Made by a program: the position numbers and the translations under genes. Source: an uncultured Prevotellaceae bacterium (lineage in GTDB: Bacteria; Bacteroidota; Bacteroidia; Bacteroidales; Bacteroidaceae). Taken from it: a DNA stretch of 11,228 nt. How positions within the stretch are numbered: the stretch's first letter is position 1; every line of letters begins with the position of its first letter. The DNA is taken from the NCBI GenBank assembly GCA_902775075.1, contig CACYKX010000163.1, forward strand, positions 1 through 11,228. Direction: 5' to 3'. Below, piece by piece: positions 1-6,224 of the stretch. A model generated the notes under the pieces. It had not been told where the DNA came from. It worked only from the letters and a program-made list of their open reading frames with translations, and did no database searches.

Positions 1-2
1 AT

Positions 3-893
3 CCTATTCACTATTTCCGTTTGTCCTTTGGCAAGAGCGATTCGCTGTTTGATATTGTGATGGAATTGCAGCACATTACTCAGATTCCCATTGATGCCAG
101 TACACAGACAATTATTGACGGTTTGTACAGCAGATTGGAAGACAAGCAGATAAAGCGACTACTTAACACGCTTACGTTGAATGTTCCCTATCGTTTTCTC
201 CGTCCATGGATTGACACCTCTGATGACAAGGAGATGGTCAGACGTTCCCAGACATTGGAGAATGGAAGTCTATACGCTCTGTATAAGGAGGGTTCAGATT
301 TCCATATCGTTCTGAATGAGGCATGGGATACTTATCTGCATACGCACTACAATATTCTGGTAGATTTTGCCTATTGGAATTTGACTTTGTTTCTGCAAAC
401 AAGAAATCCGAATGTGCCAGCCATCCCAAACAAACTGATTCGTCCTGAAGTTAGGAATTCACTGACAAAGCAGCATAACTATTGGGATATGGTGATGACG
501 ATTGGAGGCCCTATTCATTGCATCTATACAGATAAGTTGCTGCATCCAAAAGACTATGACCTTGACCACTTTATTCCGTGGAGTTTCGTGTGTCATGATC
601 TGCTGTGGAATTTGATACCATCGGATGGCAGTATCAATTCATCTAAGAGTGACAAGTTGCCAGACTTGGGCCATTATCTGCCTAAACTCGCAGCATTGCA
701 GCATCATTCTTTACAGGTCTTAATCAATGCCGACAGGGAGCCGAAAGTAATGGAGGATTTTGTTTCTCTTGGTTATTCTGCAAATGATTTGGCAGCAATG
801 AGTGAGGATAAGTTTCGTGAAATCTACGAAAGAACGTTTAACCCCATCAATCAGATAGCTCTCAATATGGGCTTCGAGACTTGGAAATACTAA
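3..893 (+). CDS. HNH endonuclease, 5' partial at window edge
   Basis: The frame is open from the first complete codon at position 3 to the TAA at 891-893, so the gene most likely begins upstream of the window. The first possible in-window start (TTG at 21) is probably not the real one. The C-terminal third holds an HNH nuclease core: DLDHFIPWSF (D182-H183 counting from the TTG), then WNLIPSD with N197, then SINSSKSDKLP with N206 and K209. This matches the usual D-H...N...NxxK pattern of metal-dependent HNH (beta-beta-alpha-metal) nucleases. The N-terminal ~150 residues are not recognised; they are rich in aromatic and charged residues. The next gene starts 5 bases after this stop, so the two are probably co-transcribed and the nuclease probably works with the methyltransferase-HIT protein in a DNA modification or restriction setting. 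The HNH call is solid; the target and the exact family are not known. Confidence 0.85.
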   Translation, partial: PIHYFRLSFGKSDSLFDIVMELQHITQIPIDASTQTIIDGLYSRLEDKQIKRLLNTLTLNVPYRFLRPWIDTSDDKEMVRRSQTLENGSLYALYKEGSDFHIVLNEAWDTYLHTHYNILVDFAYWNLTLFLQTRNPNVPAIPNKLIRPEVRNSLTKQHNYWDMVMTIGGPIHCIYTDKLLHPKDYDLDHFIPWSFVCHDLLWNLIPSDGSINSSKSDKLPDLGHYLPKLAALQHHSLQVLINADREPKVMEDFVSLGYSANDLAAMSEDKFREIYERTFNPINQIALNMGFETWKY

Positions 894-898
894 AGGCT

Positions 899-1762
899 AT
901 GGAACCAGAGAAAATCAATCATCCGTATCTGACAGCTATCAAGCGAACGGAATTATCCGTACCAACACGCTATCTTTTGCAGCACGACTTGCTAAAGGGG
1001 AAAATTCTGGATTTCGGCTGCGGTTTTGGTTTCGACACGGATGATTTGAAGCGTCAGGGTTATGACATAGTGGGCTATGATTATTATTATCGTCCTGACT
1101 ATCCCGAAGGTAAGTTCGACACTATTATATGCAACTATGTGCTGAATGTGCTGGAACCGTATGCACAAGCAGAAGTAATGATGAACGTCACCAATCTGCT
1201 TTCGCCTAAAGGAACGGCATACTTTGCTGTGCGCAGAGACCTGACAGAAGAAGGCTTTAGGTTACATGCCATTCACAAGCAATACACCTATCAGTGCAAT
1301 GTAAAACTGCCCTATAAGAGTCTGATTGCCAACAAGAGTTATGAACTCTATCAATATCAGCACTTCAACAAATTACCTCGCAAGGAAGGCGAAACATGTC
1401 CTTTCTGCCGTTTGTCGCGAAGGGTAGAAATCATCTGCGAAACAGCCACTTGTGTTGCATTCTATGATGGCTATCCTGTCTCGCCAGGTCATGCCCTGAT
1501 TATTCCGAAACGCCATGTCGCTAATTACTTCGACCTTACTAACCATGAGCGAGAGGCAATGAACGTCGTACTGCAATACGTGAAGCAGAAGGTTGACGAG
1601 CGTTTCCATCCCGATGGTTACAACGTAGGCATCAACATCAACGAGGCTGCTGGTCAGTCGGTGTTCCATTGCCACATGCACTTGATTCCAAGGTACAAAG
1701 GCGACGTGCCCAATCCGAAAGGTGGTGTGAGAGGTGTAATTCCCAGTAAACAAAAATATTAG
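899..1762 (+). CDS. SAM-dependent methyltransferase / HIT-family hydrolase fusion
   Basis: This is a two-domain protein of 287 residues from the ATG at 899; a TTG at 881 is possible but would overlap the HNH gene. Residues ~7-120 are a class I methyltransferase: ILDFGCGFGFDTDD (residues 36-49) is the SAM-binding motif I, followed by GYDYYYRPDYP and CNYVLNVLEP. The leading TAIKRTELSVPTRYLLQHD plus YYRPD and YVLNV closely resemble the putative methyltransferases found next to DNA phosphorothioation (dnd) genes, from what I know of that family. Residues ~165-285 are a HIT domain with CPFC at 167-170 and the catalytic histidine triad HCHMH (H257, H259, H261) followed by LIPR. HIT proteins hydrolyse nucleotide phosphoramidates, AMP conjugates or dinucleoside polyphosphates. 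Fusion and operon position suggest one pathway with the upstream HNH nuclease. The domain calls are firm; the substrate is unknown. Confidence 0.9.
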   Translation: MEPEKINHPYLTAIKRTELSVPTRYLLQHDLLKGKILDFGCGFGFDTDDLKRQGYDIVGYDYYYRPDYPEGKFDTIICNYVLNVLEPYAQAEVMMNVTNLLSPKGTAYFAVRRDLTEEGFRLHAIHKQYTYQCNVKLPYKSLIANKSYELYQYQHFNKLPRKEGETCPFCRLSRRVEIICETATCVAFYDGYPVSPGHALIIPKRHVANYFDLTNHEREAMNVVLQYVKQKVDERFHPDGYNVGININEAAGQSVFHCHMHLIPRYKGDVPNPKGGVRGVIPSKQKY

Positions 1763-1765
1763 ACT

Positions 1766-1864
1766 ATGCAGATAATTGAGATTAGAGAAAATCTAGATTT
1801 TATGAATATAGAAAATGCCAAGGTAAGAGTTATATCAATAACGACTGTCGCTAAAAAATACTAA
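1766..1864 (+). CDS. 32-aa orphan ORF, possible stump of a truncated third gene
   Basis: An ATG three bases after the methyltransferase-HIT stop opens a 32-codon frame starting MQIIEIRENLDF and ending TTVAKKY. It is charged and amphipathic like a normal protein N-terminus rather than random sequence, and its spacing suits a third gene of the left operon. It stops just before the promoter of the next operon. I read it as either a real micro-protein or, more likely, the first codons of a longer gene cut off when the neighbouring module arrived. I do not recognise the family. Confidence 0.35.
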   Translation: MQIIEIRENLDFMNIENAKVRVISITTVAKKY

Positions 1865-1878
1865 ATTTCGAGCAAAGC

Positions 1879-1910
1879 TTGGTAAGTTAAAAAAACTTTT
1901 CGTACTTTTG
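1879..1910 (+). promoter_or_regulatory. Bacteroidetes-type sigma-ABfr promoter of the seven-gene operon
   Basis: TACTTTTG at 1903-1910 matches the Bacteroidetes -7 consensus TAnnTTTG exactly. A TTGG at 1879-1882, 20 bases upstream, can serve as the -33 element. The intervening DNA is A/T-rich. Transcription should begin about 7 bases downstream, near 1917, giving a leader of roughly 195 bases before the gene at 2113. Confidence 0.7.
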
Positions 1911-1935
1911 TGCCATTAAATAATGTAACGAGATT

Positions 1936-2116
1936 ATGGGGAACAACATGACAACAATGGCAGCTGGTCCTGCGGTGGCTCATCCTATGACATCGTATGA
2001 AGATGTGATTCGAACCTGTTCCCTGTCACCCAGAGACAGAGCTGATTGACTCTCTGTGCCTAAGAGAAGACCGAATGCTTGAATCAACGAATGTTGCAAT
2101 ATACAGAGTGATATGA
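1936..2116 (+). pseudogene. Small leader reading frame, apparently frameshifted, coupled to the next gene
   Basis: An ATG about 20 bases after the expected transcription start opens a 37-codon frame (MGNNMTTMAAGPAVAHP...) that ends at the TGA at 2047-2049. The +1 frame is open from about 2009 to 2116 and looks protein-like (HPETELIDSLCLREDRMLES...). It ends at a TGA that overlaps the next gene's ATG as ATGA (2113-2116), a classical translational-coupling arrangement. Joining the two frames near 2005-2010 would give a protein of about 59 residues. The options are a frameshifted small gene, programmed frameshifting, or a short leader peptide followed by chance open frame. I do not recognise the product. 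Confidence 0.35.
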
Positions 2117-3159
2117 GTACGAAACAACTATTTCTCTTCGATGAAAAATCAGACCAGTTGGAATCTCAGGTAATGAATGAGGTTTCGGGTATCGTACCAT
2201 ATAGTTTAGTCTCCCTCAATGTGAAGGAGAACTTTGGTGTCTATGACATTCCTTTCTTGGGTTGCGACTTCACGACCGTTTATCCGATTGTTGTCTCAGT
2301 CATTCCTAAAGAGAACACGCTTTTCTCATACTTTGGCACTGATGCAGCTATTATGTGTGAAATTATTTGCTCTGCTATATGCCATCAGATTAATTGGGAC
2401 TTCCTTCGCGCATCCGTTTATGCATATACCAAGGAAAACCCCGAATGGCTAAAGCCATATAATTTGGCGGTCATAGGCAGCAAACAGTTAGACGATATGC
2501 TGGGTACATACCATAAAAAGGATAATATCAAAGCTGCGGAGCGTGCAGAGATTATTAGCGCTGTGGGAAAATGGGCAGATCAATATAGGGAGATAAGAGA
2601 AGTTTTCCTTGATGGTCAAAACGTTTTGAGGCCACAGGAACAAGTTTGTGACTCATTACAGAAATGTGCAGCATTCTCTTCCGACCCTGAAGGAAAGAAG
2701 ATGAACTTGCTTTTACAAAAGTTAAACGTCATACCGGAATTAAATGGCATAGATTGCTATTCCAAGCCCGCGATAGACTATCATCTGTTGCGTCTCTATC
2801 TCAGGCGAGGCTTGTTGTATGCCCGTACCAAGTACGCCGTTGAATATATCAGTAATCCAGGCATTGAACGTAAAGAAAGCACAGTGGCAGCTGTACGTGA
2901 GCTTTGCTCTGAGCTGTTGCGCCAGATTTCATTGTTTACTGGACTGAGCATTTCCACCATCAACCTGATAGAGTGGCATGTGGCACGCTCCGTATGTCAA
3001 CGGGAGCACCCTGATTGCGACTTGAAAGGGGATGAGGCACTCTGGCTGAAGCCAATATTCAATGAATGCCCTTTCCGGCATACATGCATGGCCTGCAACT
3101 ATTCGAATGAGAATTTGAAGTTTGTTAAGGAACCCTCCTACACGGGAACCAGTTATTAA
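2113..3159 (+). CDS. Unknown 348-aa protein with C-terminal cysteine cluster (possible Fe-S, HhH/base-processing-like)
   Basis: This is the first large gene of the operon. Its ATG overlaps the preceding small frame as ATGA, which supports this start. The most telling part is the C-terminus: SVCQREHPDCD (C295-x6-C302), then ECPFRHTCMACNY (C319-x5-C325-x2-C328). This resembles the CX6C...CX5C arrangement of [4Fe-4S] loops at the ends of helix-hairpin-helix DNA glycosylases (EndoIII/MutY type CX6CX2CX5C), though order and spacing differ. Before it come PAIDYHLLRLYLRRGLL (residues 219-235) and the mainly helical ISLFTGLSISTINLIEWHVA, reminiscent of HhH-GPD-like or queuosine-salvage folds. That relation is only a suspicion. 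There is no signal peptide and no membrane segment, so it is probably cytoplasmic. It lies 15 bases upstream of a radical SAM gene, so it may act on the same nucleic acid or base. A zinc-binding role for the cysteines is an equal alternative. Confidence 0.8.
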   Translation: MSTKQLFLFDEKSDQLESQVMNEVSGIVPYSLVSLNVKENFGVYDIPFLGCDFTTVYPIVVSVIPKENTLFSYFGTDAAIMCEIICSAICHQINWDFLRASVYAYTKENPEWLKPYNLAVIGSKQLDDMLGTYHKKDNIKAAERAEIISAVGKWADQYREIREVFLDGQNVLRPQEQVCDSLQKCAAFSSDPEGKKMNLLLQKLNVIPELNGIDCYSKPAIDYHLLRLYLRRGLLYARTKYAVEYISNPGIERKESTVAAVRELCSELLRQISLFTGLSISTINLIEWHVARSVCQREHPDCDLKGDEALWLKPIFNECPFRHTCMACNYSNENLKFVKEPSYTGTSY

Positions 3160-3174
3160 TACCTGTACGACAAG

Positions 3175-4284
3175 ATGATCAATATTAAAGGATATGACCT
3201 ACTTGGCAACGACACCCCCGAAGGCATCAGATTTGCCTGGGGTGGCACCCGCTTTGGAAAGCTGATAGAAAGTGCAGCTTTTAACACCCGCACTAAGTTG
3301 GGTGGCGAGCCGATTTGTGCCTACACCACCTCTGTCAGTGCCGGTTGCATACTGCACTCCCAAGGTTGCCCTTGTATATTCTGTAGGACTGGTAAGGTTC
3401 TCCCATTTGGAGGTTTGCTGACCTATAAGGAAATTGCAAAGCAAAACATCTTTATGGTGCTTGCCGACATGCATTGTGATGACCATCCAGCCTTGGCCGG
3501 ACGGCCAAGAGAGTTTGCTTATATGGGACAGGGTGAACCTGGCTATTCTTATAGTCAGGTGCGTATGGCTATAGAATTGACCAATCGAGCCATGAAGGAA
3601 CTGGGACAGACTGTTTACCGACACATCGTTGCAACCTGTGGTGTGCCTGAAACTATTCAATTATTCAAGTCTGATATTCAAAACTACTATACCGAGCGCG
3701 TAACGCTCCATCTATCTCTCCATGCAGCAGAACAGCGCAGCTATCTATTGCCTATCAATGAGATATATCCTTTGCAGGATATTATCCGTGAGGCTGACGA
3801 TATAGAGTCAATTACAAAAGAAAAGACATGTGTAGGCATTATGCTTTTTTGGAACTTCAGCCCCAAAGGAAGTAATCAGACCTATTCCAATACTGTAGAG
3901 AATGTGCTACCATTGCTGGACATGCTCAATCCTTCAGCCTATAGGTTGAGTTTCTGCGAATACAATATAACGCCGGATGTTGCCGTTGCTGAAACCTATC
4001 CCGAATGTGAAAAGAAGAGACTTATGCAAGCCGTACAAGACCGCCATTTCGAGGCCAAGTTTTTCTCTTCTTTCGGGCAGCAGGAAATGACAGCCTGTGG
4101 ATTATTAGGCGGGAAGCAGCCCGATAATTATGCCTCAGAAAAATGGTGTAGTTTGGATTGCATGGCAGAGAACCTGATAGAAAAATTAACCTATCCGACA
4201 TCCATTTTCAGCCTGATACAGGCTCGTTCAATGATGATTTGGTTCGGGAATCACTGCCTGAGTTTATTGAGGAAAATCAGATGA
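3175..4284 (+). CDS. RlmN/Cfr-like radical SAM enzyme (first copy)
   Basis: The sequence follows the RlmN order without the N-terminal accessory (RNA-binding) domain. It has a beta-strand entry, the cluster-binding cysteines, REFAYMGQGEPG (RlmN MGMGEP, residues 112-123), ATCGVPE (RlmN STSGV), LHLSLHAAEQRSYLLPIN (RlmN LHAPND...VPIN) and TACGLLGG with C308 (RlmN C355, which carries the methyl group). The cluster motif is unusual: C58-x8-C67-x2-C70, with an extra C65, instead of CX3CX2C. RlmN enzymes methylate C2 of adenosine in 23S rRNA and tRNA; Cfr methylates C8. A nucleobase methylation or related chemistry is therefore the best inference here, but the target is unknown. ATG 3175 lies 15 bases after the previous stop. 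The last ~30 residues (after ENLIEKL) read through DNA that encodes the phosphoesterase start in another frame and look non-native. Confidence 0.85.
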   Translation: MINIKGYDLLGNDTPEGIRFAWGGTRFGKLIESAAFNTRTKLGGEPICAYTTSVSAGCILHSQGCPCIFCRTGKVLPFGGLLTYKEIAKQNIFMVLADMHCDDHPALAGRPREFAYMGQGEPGYSYSQVRMAIELTNRAMKELGQTVYRHIVATCGVPETIQLFKSDIQNYYTERVTLHLSLHAAEQRSYLLPINEIYPLQDIIREADDIESITKEKTCVGIMLFWNFSPKGSNQTYSNTVENVLPLLDMLNPSAYRLSFCEYNITPDVAVAETYPECEKKRLMQAVQDRHFEAKFFSSFGQQEMTACGLLGGKQPDNYASEKWCSLDCMAENLIEKLTYPTSIFSLIQARSMMIWFGNHCLSLLRKIR

Positions 4285-6176
4285 AAGGCCAAGTGTTGGT
4301 GATTAGCGGCGACTTCCGTTTCGCCCCCAAGAAAAATGAGACCAATGCCAATCAGGCTATAGACTATATCCGCAAGATTGCAGTCTGTGTAGGCGTTGAT
4401 GATCACCATGTTGTTCTTGTTCCTGGAAACCACGACTTGGAAAGGTCGAAATCAAGAGACAATCAGATTTTGGGAACAAGAAAGGACTATGATGTTAATG
4501 TTGGTACAATAGACAAAGGAGTGCAATCCTTGCTGACCCATGACTTTGATTTTTATAATTCTGTTAAGGAACCTTTCAAAAATTCATTGAATCTTGAAGG
4601 CGACAATCCCCATGATATAATTGACATGGGCTGTTGCTACCTGCTGCTACTTAATACATCCCTGTTGGCTGGAATGGATGACGAAGCACATCAACTCATT
4701 CTTGGCAGTAGATACGTGAATAGTTTGTTGAGCGTGTCAGCAGAAAAGAAACCCATTATTGCCGTAGGACATCATGGGCTCAGTCTGCTTGAGAACAGTG
4801 AGCAGAAAGAAATCACTCGCCTGTTGGATAGTAAGGGTGTTCGTCTATATTTATGTGGGCATGAGCACGACAACTGGGTATGGCCCTTTAGCGAACACGG
4901 CAAGCAGGTTAATGTGGGTTGTATGAAGCAAGGTAATGATGACGTTATTGTTGGCTTTGAATACGGACGTATTTATGACAATGGAGATGCCGATGTGACA
5001 ACCTATAAATGGGACCGCGATTCAAAATGCTGGTATAAGGATGAGCCAAACAGCAAATACTGGGATAAACTCTATGATATGGAGCCTCAAAGCCCCGCAG
5101 CTACCCCTATACCAGTGAGGAAAGTAGAAATGACCCCTCACTCATTCATGTTGAAGGGCTACCAGCTGATAGGAGGCTTGGGGTGCGATGGTATCAAGTA
5201 TGTTTGGGAGAAAGGACAGAATCTTTTTGTGGAAAGTCTTGCTTTTAATCAAAGGATCAGACTCCAGCCCACAGAAGCAGACACAAAAACTTCTGCTTAT
5301 ACCATATCATCCAGTTTAGGGTGTATGTTGTCCACTATGAGGCAGCAATGTATCTTTTGCCAGACAGGAGCACAATCATTTGTGCCACTTACAGCCGAAG
5401 ATCTTGCTTTGCAAGCTATATTCATGGCTGAGTACGATAGTAATTGCCCAAGTTATCCAGAAGTGCGAAGTAATATGAGGGAGTTCGCTTTTATGGGGCA
5501 GGGTGAACCTGGCTATTGTTACGACGCAGTGAAGAGAGCAATACTTCTGACCGATTTTGCCATGAAGCGTATTGGCCAGACAGTATCGCGCTACATCATA
5601 TCATCTTGTGGTATTATGGAATTTTTGCCATCTCTTATACAGGATTGCAAGAATGGCATCTACTCAAATAGGGTGACACTTCATTTTTCGCTTAATGCAA
5701 TCGATGGTGACAGAGACCAGATAATGCCCATTAATCAGACCTACAACTATCAGGATGTGATAGCCATGTGCCATAAGCTCTATCAGGTAACACATGAAAA
5801 GATAGGTGTAGGCATCCTACTTCTGGTTGATTATAAGACCACATCGGGCAAGTATATCTCTCTAGATTCAAAAAAACTGAAAGAAATATTAGGAAAACTT
5901 GACCCCGAAGTGTTCAAGGTGGACTTATGCACTGTTAACAAAACCGACCTTGGCAGCCAACGACCATTAAGCAACGAAGATGCCAACAAATATCTTCAGC
6001 TATCCAAGGATATGGGCTTTGAGAGCAAGATTTTTGCCTCCTTTGGCGACGGAGAGGAGATGGGTTGTGGTATGCTGAGGTCATCCATTTCTAACCTCAG
6101 CGACCCTGGAAGTACAACAATAGTTCATTTTAATCAAGCAATTGAATTGTTGAATGAGGCAAAAAAAAATATTTAA
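4158..6176 (+). CDS. Metallophosphoesterase fused to a second RlmN-like radical SAM domain
   Basis: Read from the TTG at 4158 (672 residues), the only usual start before the first motif. Residues 9-305 are a calcineurin-type metallophosphoesterase with the complete metal set: LSDIHF (D14, H16), SGD (G51-D52), PGNHD (90-93), GHHG (H205/H206) and GHEHD (H235, H237). A Pro/Thr-rich linker (about 306-325) leads to a second radical SAM domain paralogous to the upstream gene: C389-x8-C398-x2-C401, REFAFMGQGEPG, SSCGI, LHFSLNAIDGDRD...MPIN, and a terminal MGCGML with C637 equivalent to RlmN C355. The domain likely hydrolyses a phosphodiester or phosphomonoester (nucleotide, RNA end or DNA) in step with the radical reaction. 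The first 127 bases overlap the upstream gene out of frame, and the start is weak. A one-base gain in the A5 run at 4181-4185 would join both genes in frame, so a frameshifted giant fusion is a real alternative. Confidence 0.85.
   Translation: MHGREPDRKINLSDIHFQPDTGSFNDDLVRESLPEFIEENQMKGQVLVISGDFRFAPKKNETNANQAIDYIRKIAVCVGVDDHHVVLVPGNHDLERSKSRDNQILGTRKDYDVNVGTIDKGVQSLLTHDFDFYNSVKEPFKNSLNLEGDNPHDIIDMGCCYLLLLNTSLLAGMDDEAHQLILGSRYVNSLLSVSAEKKPIIAVGHHGLSLLENSEQKEITRLLDSKGVRLYLCGHEHDNWVWPFSEHGKQVNVGCMKQGNDDVIVGFEYGRIYDNGDADVTTYKWDRDSKCWYKDEPNSKYWDKLYDMEPQSPAATPIPVRKVEMTPHSFMLKGYQLIGGLGCDGIKYVWEKGQNLFVESLAFNQRIRLQPTEADTKTSAYTISSSLGCMLSTMRQQCIFCQTGAQSFVPLTAEDLALQAIFMAEYDSNCPSYPEVRSNMREFAFMGQGEPGYCYDAVKRAILLTDFAMKRIGQTVSRYIISSCGIMEFLPSLIQDCKNGIYSNRVTLHFSLNAIDGDRDQIMPINQTYNYQDVIAMCHKLYQVTHEKIGVGILLLVDYKTTSGKYISLDSKKLKEILGKLDPEVFKVDLCTVNKTDLGSQRPLSNEDANKYLQLSKDMGFESKIFASFGDGEEMGCGMLRSSISNLSDPGSTTIVHFNQAIELLNEAKKNI
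4181..4185 (+). other. Homopolymer A5 run at the likely frameshift point between the two radical SAM genes
   Basis: In the upstream frame the codons are CTG ATA GAA AAA TTA ACC, while the phosphoesterase frame reads AGA AAA ATT AAC CTA. With one more A the upstream frame would run ...LIEKINLSDIHF, directly into the phosphoesterase signature. The phosphoesterase frame is closed upstream by a TAG at 4146-4148. A short A-run is a common place for replication, sequencing or polymerase slippage. Confidence 0.5.
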
Positions 6177-6224
6177 ATCGGTCATTCACTCCTCGAAGTG
6201 ATTGCTTACTTGGAAATATCTAAA

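Noticed and set aside
1373..1753. Minus-strand open frame opposite the HIT domain
   Set aside because: The plus strand encodes an intact, recognisable HIT domain there; the opposite frame has no recognisable features.
2036..2057. Short inverted repeat ACAGAG/CTCTGT in the operon leader, as an attenuator or riboswitch
   Set aside because: Only six base pairs with a 10-base loop and no T-run; too weak to call, and it lies in a probable coding stretch.
3492..3509. Inverted repeat CTTGGCCG/CGGCCAAG as a regulatory site
   Set aside because: It lies inside the first radical SAM coding region where the codons (ALAGRP) explain it; no independent sign of function.
3175..6176. Calling either radical SAM gene a true rlmN or cfr
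   Set aside because: The N-terminal accessory domain is missing, the cluster spacing differs (CX8CX2C), and there are two copies inside an accessory operon; housekeeping RlmN is normally a single stand-alone gene.
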